A stretch of 12,170 nucleotides of DNA. Source: JBFLVQ01 sp040758525 (GTDB lineage: Bacteria > Acidobacteriota > Blastocatellia > Chloracidobacteriales > JADJPF01). Shown here in pieces: positions 6,987 to 12,170 of the stretch. Within the stretch, counting starts at the first letter, position 1. Every line of letters starts with the position of its first letter. The stretch is from the NCBI GenBank assembly GCA_040758525.1, contig JBFLVQ010000250.1, forward strand, positions 1 to 12,170. Reading direction: 5' to 3'. The notes under the pieces are model-generated. The model saw only the letters and a list, made by a program, of their open reading frames with translations, was not told the origin of the DNA and ran no database searches. The position numbers and the translations under genes were made by a program.

Positions 6987-7421
6987 TCAGTTGGCAAGAT
7001 ATTGGCGTAGTGCGCTCAATACTGACTCAGGCAGTGAAGTCCTCTGACGCTCTGCATTCACCACTAGATGTGTACTCTCACCCTTAGCGAGTAGTCGCCC
7101 ATCTGTTATTCGCCTTATTTGATAGCTAAATTTAATCAACCATTTGTTAAATTCTAGTACACGTGTGTAGACAGCGATCTCATCATCATAAGAAGCTGAT
7201 GCTAAATAACGGCAACTTACCTCTACAAGCGGGGTGAAAAGTTGGTACTCACGCTCCAACTCACGGTAGCAGCAGCCAATCGCACGAAAGTAGTCGGTGC
7301 GCCCAATCTCCATCCAAACAAAGTAATTGGCATGATAGACAATGCCCATTGCATCGGTCTCAGCGTAACGCACTCGTAGACGCGTCTCGACTGTGCCGCG
7401 ATCGCGCTCTGCATTGTTCAT
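6987..7421 (-). CDS. YbgC/4HBT-type acyl-CoA thioesterase (hotdog fold)
   Basis: A 144-residue single hotdog-fold protein of the YbgC / 4-hydroxybenzoyl-CoA thioesterase class, which hydrolyses acyl-CoA thioesters in the cytoplasm. The diagnostic motif RYAETDAMGIVYHANYFVWMEIGR spans residues 18-41 (written here in one motif; Asp23 sits where the catalytic Asp of YbgC lies, and Tyr29-His30 follow). The later VSCRYLASASYDDEI and ESTHLVVNA segments also fit. In many Gram-negative bacteria ybgC sits in the tol-pal operon; no tol or pal gene is near here. The ATG at 7421 has GGAG about 10 bases upstream. The gene lies 93 bp before ribH on the same strand, but ribH has its own promoter, so co-transcription is optional. 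The substrate cannot be told from sequence. Confidence 0.9.
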   Translation of the reverse strand: MNNAERDRGTVETRLRVRYAETDAMGIVYHANYFVWMEIGRTDYFRAIGCCYRELEREYQLFTPLVEVSCRYLASASYDDEIAVYTRVLEFNKWLIKFSYQIRRITDGRLLAKGESTHLVVNAERQRTSLPESVLSALRQYLAN

Positions 7422-7600
7422 TGATGGCTCGCTCCATTAGTCAGATTTGCATTGAAATGGCATCAATTATGGCACGGAAATGTCTACACAGGCACCTTAA
7501 TCAGCCGCCCGCCCCTGAATTGGCTTGCTCGTAGATCATATTGTCTAGTAGAATTTTCTTGTTACACCCATGCAACCATCAACAGGGAGAACAATAACTT
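7422..7600. other. Divergent intergenic region (thioesterase / DUF2007)
   Basis: This 179-bp gap between the minus-strand thioesterase gene and the plus-strand DUF2007 gene must hold promoters for both, but neither strand shows a strong -35/-10 pair. On the plus strand TTGCTC (7525-7530), 18 bases, TAGAAT (7549-7554) is the best candidate and is weak. I see no inverted repeat of note and no small gene. Confidence 0.5.
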
Positions 7601-7975
7601 ATGCCTTTTTGCCCAGAGTGCTTAGGAGAATTTAAGGCGGGCATTACACGTTGTGAAGATTGTAATCGCGAACTGGTAGAACGCTTGACACCGGAAAACA
7701 CTGTACATGATATGAGTGCTACTGCTATGGTTGTGCTACGTACCTTTGCTAACACAACAGAAGCAGAGATGGTGCAAGAGGTGCTTGAGCAGAATGGTGT
7801 ACGTGTGCTCTTGCAAGGTGAGGTCGCGAGCGGCACGCTCTTCCCAACAACTGCTACGGCTGTTAATCTACTGGTTGACGAACGTGATCTGGATCGCGCT
7901 CGCGAACTAGTTGATGCCTACTTCGAAGCTGAGATCGTTGAAGGCGAAACGGCGGAGGGGATTGAACAGGAATAA
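7601..7975 (+). CDS. Zinc-ribbon / DUF2007 small protein
   Basis: A 124-residue cytoplasmic protein with no signal peptide. The N-terminus has a short zinc ribbon, CPEC at residues 4-7 and CEDC at 18-21. Residues about 44-108 (VVLRTFANTTEAEMVQEVLEQNG ... NLLVDERDLDRARELV, quoted in part) match the DUF2007 domain, called a putative prokaryotic signal-transducing protein, a small ferredoxin-like fold seen in many bacteria but without a proven role. The tail is acidic (EGETAEGIEQE). The ATG at 7601 follows GGGAG with a longish spacer of about 11 bases. It is divergent from the thioesterase gene across a 179-bp gap and begins a closely spaced set with cutA and the DUF4388 gene. Domain call is fairly sure; function unknown. 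Confidence 0.8.
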   Translation: MPFCPECLGEFKAGITRCEDCNRELVERLTPENTVHDMSATAMVVLRTFANTTEAEMVQEVLEQNGVRVLLQGEVASGTLFPTTATAVNLLVDERDLDRARELVDAYFEAEIVEGETAEGIEQE

Positions 7976-7999
7976 TAACCTGTCTAAGCTGGAACTGCC

Positions 8000-8320
8000 A
8001 TGACTGAGGCACTAATTGTATTAATCACTACGAACACCCACGAATCGGCTCACCAGATTGCGGAGAAACTTGTTGAGGAGCGGTTGGCAGCCTGTGTCAA
8101 TATTATTCCCCAGATCGAATCTATCTATCGTTGGGAGGGTAGGATCTGTCGGGATCAAGAGTTGCTGCTGATTGCTAAAACGGAACAGCCCTGTTTCACT
8201 CAATTAGAGACAACTGTACGAGCATTGCACGGCTATACTACGCCGGAGATTATTGCCTTGCCGATTGACAGTGGTTCGGCCCCCTATTTGAAATGGCTGA
8301 CCGAATCGCTCAAATCGTGA
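8000..8320 (+). CDS. cutA: CutA1 family divalent-cation tolerance protein
   Basis: A 106-residue protein, the typical CutA length, that by family forms a very stable trimer with a ferredoxin-like fold. Signatures are LITTNTHESAHQIAEKLVEE near the N-terminus, LAACVNIIPQIESIYRWEG (residues 29-47), and HGYTTPEIIALPI (77-89) followed by PYLKWL. CutA was named from copper tolerance in E. coli, but its cellular role is still debated, so the metal-tolerance label should be read as a family name. It begins 24 bp after the DUF2007 gene, with only a weak ribosome binding sequence (GGAA), and 45 bp before the DUF4388 gene. No metal-responsive operator or transporter is visible nearby. Confidence 0.93.
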   Translation: MTEALIVLITTNTHESAHQIAEKLVEERLAACVNIIPQIESIYRWEGRICRDQELLLIAKTEQPCFTQLETTVRALHGYTTPEIIALPIDSGSAPYLKWLTESLKS

Positions 8321-8365
8321 CAGGCCGTGCCGTAAGCAAGCTAATTCGCATACAACCACGAAACA

Positions 8366-9085
8366 ATGTTTGACGATCATTCAGGCCCAAATAGTCGAAT
8401 CGATGTTGAAGGAATAATCCTTGATGCTGAATTGCTTGTTAAATATCGCTTTATAGAACGTGCCGTAGCCTCGCTAGAGCAGGCTGTTCAAGTCTTCCCT
8501 AAAAATGTTCAATTGCGTGAGAAATTGTGTGAGATCTGTATCGACCATAATTTGATTGAAAAGGCGGCTGAACATTCGGTTTCACTCGCTAATCTATATG
8601 CTGAAGCTGGTGATCTAGATCGCGCCAATTCTGTGCTTATGCAAGCTAAAAATCTCAATCCAGGGATCTCGATCGCTGCTAAATTGGAGGCGCTTCGTAA
8701 ACCTGCCCAGAAGACTGATCCCGCTACTGCTAGCGCTGCCAAGCGTGCCGTTAAAGTACTCTCTGGCGATCTCTCTATCATTAACCTTTTTGATGTTATT
8801 CAGATCATTGAAAACAGCCGTATTACCGGTATATTAACGATCCAGTCAAGTAGTACTAGTGGTCGTATCTTTTTCAATTATGGCCAGATTGCTGATGCAC
8901 AGGCAGGCCAGACACATGGTACAGCCGCCTTCCGTTGTTTTGTTGATGTCTGTGATGGGCTTTTTGAACTGGAGAAATCCCCTGTCGAATTTAAACAGAC
9001 TATTACCGCCCCCAATAACACCAACCTGATTCTTGATGTACTACGTGAAATTGATGAAGAGAAACGGGATATAATGGGCCAGTAG
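8366..9085 (+). CDS. TPR and DUF4388 (PATAN-like) domain protein
   Basis: A 239-residue cytoplasmic protein with two parts. Residues about 20-108 are helical and read as two or three tetratricopeptide repeats (VASLEQAVQVFPKN, ...AAEHSVSLANLYAEAGDLDRA, NSVLMQAKNLNPG). Residues about 131-230 form a DUF4388 domain, with the hallmark LSGDLSIINLFDVIQIIENS, TGILTIQSS, GRIFFNYGQIADAQAG and GLFELE. DUF4388 domains occur in Acidobacteria, deltaproteobacteria and others, often with response-regulator or GTPase modules, and are thought to act in signalling or protein contacts; no enzyme activity is known. A Lys/Ala/Thr-rich linker joins the halves. The ATG at 8366 lacks a clear Shine-Dalgarno sequence. 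It follows cutA by 45 bp and precedes clpB, which has its own promoter. Confidence 0.85.
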   Translation: MFDDHSGPNSRIDVEGIILDAELLVKYRFIERAVASLEQAVQVFPKNVQLREKLCEICIDHNLIEKAAEHSVSLANLYAEAGDLDRANSVLMQAKNLNPGISIAAKLEALRKPAQKTDPATASAAKRAVKVLSGDLSIINLFDVIQIIENSRITGILTIQSSSTSGRIFFNYGQIADAQAGQTHGTAAFRCFVDVCDGLFELEKSPVEFKQTITAPNNTNLILDVLREIDEEKRDIMGQ

Positions 9086-9161
9086 TCGCCTGATACTACG
9101 CTAATATTATGCCTTAACTCAAACTCTTATGATTTACTTTAGTGTAGACGCTTGTAGTTTC

Positions 9162-9190
9162 TTGACAGCATCACACGCAAGTATTATTAT
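9162..9190 (+). promoter_or_regulatory. Sigma70-type promoter of clpB
   Basis: TTGACA (9162-9167, perfect -35) and TATTAT (9185-9190, five of six for -10) are separated by 17 bp, close to the ideal housekeeping promoter. The expected start is near 9197, about 26 bases before the clpB ATG. A preceding C gives CTTGACA, faintly like a sigma32 -35 box, but there is no CCCAT-type -10, so a sigma32 promoter is unlikely. The -10 box lies inside the inverted repeat at 9184-9209. Confidence 0.72.
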
Positions 9191-9209
9191 GAGCTCTTGC
9201 TCATAATAA
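9184..9209. promoter_or_regulatory. Perfect inverted repeat over the clpB -10 box and start site (probable operator)
   Basis: TTATTATGAGC (9184-9194) is repeated exactly in inverted form as GCTCATAATAA (9199-9209), with a 4-base spacer. It covers the -10 box and the expected transcription start. Because the start would fall in or just after the spacer, the mRNA would carry only one arm, so a DNA-bound dimeric repressor is a better reading than an RNA hairpin. The sequence does not match the HrcA CIRCE operator (TTAGCACTC-N9-GAGTGCTAA) or the HspR HAIR element. Confidence 0.6.
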
Positions 9210-9211
9210 GC

Positions 9212-9219
9212 AGGGGGAA
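9212..9219 (+). promoter_or_regulatory. Strong ribosome binding site of clpB
   Basis: AGGGGGAA lies three bases before the ATG at 9223, counting from its last base, and immediately after the inverted repeat. Position and strength support this start. Confidence 0.65.
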
Positions 9220-9222
9220 TAT

Positions 9223-11823
9223 ATGCATCGTGATCGATTTACAATCCGTGCCCAAGAGGCGATCGATTCAGCAACGACCCTAGCAGCACGCCTTCAACAT
9301 CAGCATGTTGAACCGGAACACTTACTGGTGGCCATGTTAGAAGCGAGTGAGGGAGTGGTCAAACCTATTCTGGAAAAGATTGGCGCACGTCCACAATTGA
9401 TTACTAATGAGGTGACCGAAGCGCTTAAACGTCTGCCCAAAGTTACTGGTACAACCCAAGAACATTATCTCTCTACACGCCTGAATACGCTTTTTACCAT
9501 AGCGCAGAAAGAGGCCGACAAGTTGCAAGATGCCTATATTAGCACTGAGCATCTACTGCTTGCGATGGTCGAAGAGAAGGATGGGCCGGCGGGTCGTGCC
9601 CTACGTCAATATGGTGTCTCAGCCAAGGACTTATACAAAGTATTAGAACAATTCCGTGGTGGCGAGAAGATCGTTGATCAAGATCCAGAGTCACGCTATC
9701 AGTCACTTACCCGTTATGGCCGAGATCTTACAGAATTAGCACGTATAGGTAAACTCGACCCTGTTATCGGACGTGATGATGAGATACGCCGTGTAGTACA
9801 GGTATTATCGCGTCGCACCAAAAATAACCCCGTGCTGATTGGTGAGCCGGGCGTGGGCAAGACAGCAATTGTCGAGGGCCTAGCGCAACGTATCATTTCT
9901 GGTGATGTTCCTGAATCATTGCGCAACAAGCGACTAGTAGTATTAGATCTAGGAGCAATGCTAGCCGGTGCCAAGTACCGTGGCGAGTTTGAAGATCGAC
10001 TTAAAGCCGTACTTAAAGAGGTGACCCGAGCAGATAGCAATGTGATAATGTTTATTGATGAGCTACACACATTAGTGGGAGCAGGAGCAGCCGAAGGAGC
10101 AATCGATGCTTCCAATATGCTTAAGCCTGCGCTAGCCCGTGGGGAATTGCGTTGTATTGGCGCAACTACGCTTAATGAATATAAGAAGCATATTGAAAAG
10201 GATGCGGCATTAGAACGTCGCTTTCAACAGGTCTATGTTGCCGAGCCCAATGTCGAGGACACCATTGCGATACTACGTGGTCTTAAGGAACGCTATGAAG
10301 TTCACCATGGTGTACGTATTAAGGATACTGCTATTGTTGCCGCAGCTACTCTTTCACAGCGTTATATTACCGATCGTTTCCTCCCCGATAAGGCAATTGA
10401 TCTGATTGATGAAGCGGCCTCACGTCTACGTATAGAGATCGATAGTCTACCGACAGAGATAGACGAGGTTGAGCGCGAGCGTATACAGCGTGAGATTGAG
10501 CGACAAGCATTGCAACGTGAAGATGATCCTGTTTCACGTGAGCGACTCGCTAAGATTGAACAGGAGATTGCCGAATTGCGTGAGAAGAGCGCAGGAATGA
10601 AAGCACGTTGGCAATCTGAAAAAGAGATTATAGAACGTATACGTATCAACAAAGAGAAGCTTGAGGATCTACGTATTGAAGCAGAGAAATACGAACGTGT
10701 AGGAGACTATGGCAAGGTTGCAGAGATACGTTATGGGCGTATGGTAGAGTTGCAGAAGATAGTTGAGCAAGATCATGGAAGATTGGCTGAATTGCAAGAG
10801 TATGGGCGCATGCTTAAAGAAGAGGTTGATGAAGAAGATGTTGCCAATGTAGTGGCCAAATGGACGGGTATACCAGTCTCTAAGATGCTTGAGAGCGAGT
10901 TGCAAAAATTGATCACAATGGAGACACGATTGGGAGCACGTGTGATTGGTCAAGAAGAAGCCCTCAGCGCAGTTGCTAACTCAGTAAGGCGCTCACGAGC
11001 AGGATTACAAGATCGTGATCGCCCCATTGGATCTTTTATCTTTCTAGGCCCCACTGGTGTAGGTAAGACCGAGACAGCACGCGCATTAGCAGAATTCCTC
11101 TTTGACGATGAGCGTGCAATTGTACGCCTTGATATGAGTGAGTATATGGAAAAGCATGCAGTAGCCAGATTGATTGGTGCGCCGCCCGGCTATATAGGTT
11201 ATGAAGAAGGTGGCCAACTCACTGAAGCAGTGCGGCGACGTCCTTATGCAGTGCTACTGTTTGATGAGATCGAGAAGGCGCATCCAGATGTCTTCAACAT
11301 TCTACTACAGATCCTAGATGATGGCCGTCTTACTGATGGTAAGGGGCGCACAGTAGATTTTAAAAATACTGTTGTGATAATGACCTCGAATATTGGTAGT
11401 AATAGGATAATGGAATGGGCGGGAGAATCTGAAGCACATATGCGGGAGCAGGTAATGGAGCAGGTGCGTGATGTATTCAAGCCAGAATTCCTTAATCGTG
11501 TTGATGAGATTGTTATCTATCATAGTCTAGGGCGCGAACAGATTAAGCGAATCGTTGAAGTGCAGATACAAAGACTCTGTGCTTCACTGGCAGAACGACA
11601 TATTGAGTTACAGCTTTCTGATTCTGCCCATGAGCTGATTGTACGTGAAGGGTTTGATCCTGCCTATGGTGCCCGTCCACTCAAGCGTGCCGTACAATCG
11701 TTAGTCAAGGATCCGCTCGCCATCAAAATGCTTAAAGGGGAAGTTACTCCCAATCAAAGATTATCTCTGGAAGGAGATCTGGCAACTGGTCAGATGCATT
11801 TCATCGTCACTGGCGCACTCTAG
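9223..11823 (+). CDS. clpB: ClpB protein disaggregase (Hsp104/ClpB AAA+ ATPase)
   Basis: ClpB works with DnaK-DnaJ-GrpE to pull proteins out of aggregates by threading them through a hexameric ring, using ATP. The 866 residues contain, in order: Clp N-terminal domain with two repeats (about 1-145), AAA-1 with Walker A GEPGVGKT (207-214), pore loop AGAKYRGEFE, and Walker B FIDELHT (277-283), the coiled-coil M domain (about 410-530) that marks ClpB, then AAA-2 with Walker A GPTGVGKT (609-616), pore motif GAPPGYIGYEEGG, Walker B LLFDEIEKAHPD (678-689), and the C-terminal GARPLKRAVQSLV. The ClpP-binding IGL/F loop of ClpA/ClpX is not apparent, as expected for a disaggregase. Start ATG 9223 is 5 bases after AGGGGGAA. 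All key residues are intact. An Hsp20 gene follows 29 bp later. Confidence 0.98.
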   Translation: MHRDRFTIRAQEAIDSATTLAARLQHQHVEPEHLLVAMLEASEGVVKPILEKIGARPQLITNEVTEALKRLPKVTGTTQEHYLSTRLNTLFTIAQKEADKLQDAYISTEHLLLAMVEEKDGPAGRALRQYGVSAKDLYKVLEQFRGGEKIVDQDPESRYQSLTRYGRDLTELARIGKLDPVIGRDDEIRRVVQVLSRRTKNNPVLIGEPGVGKTAIVEGLAQRIISGDVPESLRNKRLVVLDLGAMLAGAKYRGEFEDRLKAVLKEVTRADSNVIMFIDELHTLVGAGAAEGAIDASNMLKPALARGELRCIGATTLNEYKKHIEKDAALERRFQQVYVAEPNVEDTIAILRGLKERYEVHHGVRIKDTAIVAAATLSQRYITDRFLPDKAIDLIDEAASRLRIEIDSLPTEIDEVERERIQREIERQALQREDDPVSRERLAKIEQEIAELREKSAGMKARWQSEKEIIERIRINKEKLEDLRIEAEKYERVGDYGKVAEIRYGRMVELQKIVEQDHGRLAELQEYGRMLKEEVDEEDVANVVAKWTGIPVSKMLESELQKLITMETRLGARVIGQEEALSAVANSVRRSRAGLQDRDRPIGSFIFLGPTGVGKTETARALAEFLFDDERAIVRLDMSEYMEKHAVARLIGAPPGYIGYEEGGQLTEAVRRRPYAVLLFDEIEKAHPDVFNILLQILDDGRLTDGKGRTVDFKNTVVIMTSNIGSNRIMEWAGESEAHMREQVMEQVRDVFKPEFLNRVDEIVIYHSLGREQIKRIVEVQIQRLCASLAERHIELQLSDSAHELIVREGFDPAYGARPLKRAVQSLVKDPLAIKMLKGEVTPNQRLSLEGDLATGQMHFIVTGAL

Positions 11824-11852
11824 CGCGCCAGCTAAACAAATGGAGGAGATCT

Positions 11853-12170
11853 ATGTCATCAAGGCGATGGAAACAGATGCGAGAGCTAATAGAAATACAA
11901 CAACAGATGAATCGCTTATTCGAGGATGTGATAGAACGTCCCCGTTCTGTTGAAGAAGAGGAGACCATTGCAGGTGCTTGGATGCCTGCAGTTGACATCT
12001 ATGAGACGGAACAAGAGTTTATTCTTAAAGCAGAATTGCCTGAGGTGCGTCAGCAGCATATTCAGATAAATGTTGAGAATGATAAGTTGGTAATCCGTGG
12101 TGAGCGGCATCTGCCCTATGATCTAAAGCGAGAGCAGTTCCATCGTATAGAACGTGCCTACGGTCAGTTT
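11853..12170 (+). CDS. Hsp20 / alpha-crystallin family small heat-shock protein, 3' end missing
   Basis: The frame runs from ATG 11853 to the last base of the window without a stop, giving the first 106 residues. A short charged helical N-terminus (MSSRRWKQMRELIEIQQQMN, residues 1-20, with RLFEDV next) precedes the alpha-crystallin domain, which starts at about residue 43 with WMPAVDIYETEQEFILKAEL, then PEV...HIQINVENDKLVIRGER and the beginning of FHRIERAYGQF. Small heat-shock proteins bind unfolding proteins without ATP and hold them for later refolding by ClpB and DnaK. GGAGGA at 11842-11847 is well placed. It is 29 bp after clpB with no terminator between, so the two are likely one operon under the clpB promoter. 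The final IXI-type C-terminal motif lies outside the window and cannot be checked. Confidence 0.95.
   Translation, partial: MSSRRWKQMRELIEIQQQMNRLFEDVIERPRSVEEEETIAGAWMPAVDIYETEQEFILKAELPEVRQQHIQINVENDKLVIRGERHLPYDLKREQFHRIERAYGQF

Noticed and set aside
7525..7554. Possible plus-strand promoter of the DUF2007 gene (TTGCTC-N18-TAGAAT)
   Set aside because: The -35 box matches only three of six positions, so chance occurrence is likely; noted in the intergenic entry but not called as a promoter.
9086..9222. CIRCE, HAIR or sigma32 element before clpB
   Set aside because: None of these consensus sequences is present; the palindrome found there is different and the promoter looks sigma70-like.
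9660..9690. Internal start for a short ClpB form lacking the N-terminal domain, as in E. coli
   Set aside because: No in-frame ATG or GTG with a ribosome site is evident around residue 147-152.
1..12170. CRISPR array, tRNA/rRNA genes, insertion sequences, prophage or defence genes
   Set aside because: No regular repeats, cloverleaf-like sequence, transposase or integrase motif, or defence-type domain was seen on either strand.

Overview
The window looks like a chromosomal segment of a moderately AT/GC-balanced bacterium, most likely an Acidobacteriota member (possibly class Blastocatellia). The strongest hint is the partial gene at the left edge, whose layout (VLED.KPQE, then a von Willebrand A fold with DISGS, then a C-terminal RRGYYA) matches the 'VWFA-related Acidobacterial domain' family. 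A fused FtcD-FchA protein and a TPR-DUF4388 protein also fit. This is inference from protein families; no rRNA or other phylogenetic marker is present. Base and codon use look even throughout, and I see no insertion sequence, integrase, tRNA, CRISPR array or other sign of a recent island.

Layout. (1) 1-2081, + strand: the 3' end of the VWA-domain protein, then an unrecognised exported protein with a Ser-rich linker, closed by a clear hairpin at 2103-2140. (2) 2235-5850, + strand: a tight cluster of hutI, a fused ftcD and a crotonase-family gene. HutI and FtcD carry out consecutive last steps of histidine breakdown to glutamate with transfer of the formimino group to tetrahydrofolate; hutH and hutU are not in the window. 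(3) 5913-7421, - strand: a YbgC-type thioesterase, then ribH-nusB, a pair often found together, with its own strong sigma70-type promoter at 6936-6965. nusB converges on the crotonase gene over a 62-bp spacer that holds nested inverted repeats. (4) 7601-9085, + strand: a zinc-ribbon/DUF2007 protein, CutA and a TPR-DUF4388 protein, closely spaced and divergent from the thioesterase. (5) 9223-12170, + strand: the disaggregase clpB followed 29 bp later by an Hsp20 small heat-shock gene cut by the window edge. In front of clpB is a near-consensus promoter whose -10 box lies inside a perfect 11-bp inverted repeat, a probable operator.

Most of the window is recognisable housekeeping and stress-response content. 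I did not find a convincing undescribed multi-gene system. The points most worth a second look are the clpB-hsp20 operator, which does not match the CIRCE or HAIR operators, the crotonase in the histidine-degradation cluster, the unknown exported protein beside the VWA protein, and the nested repeats at the convergent junction.
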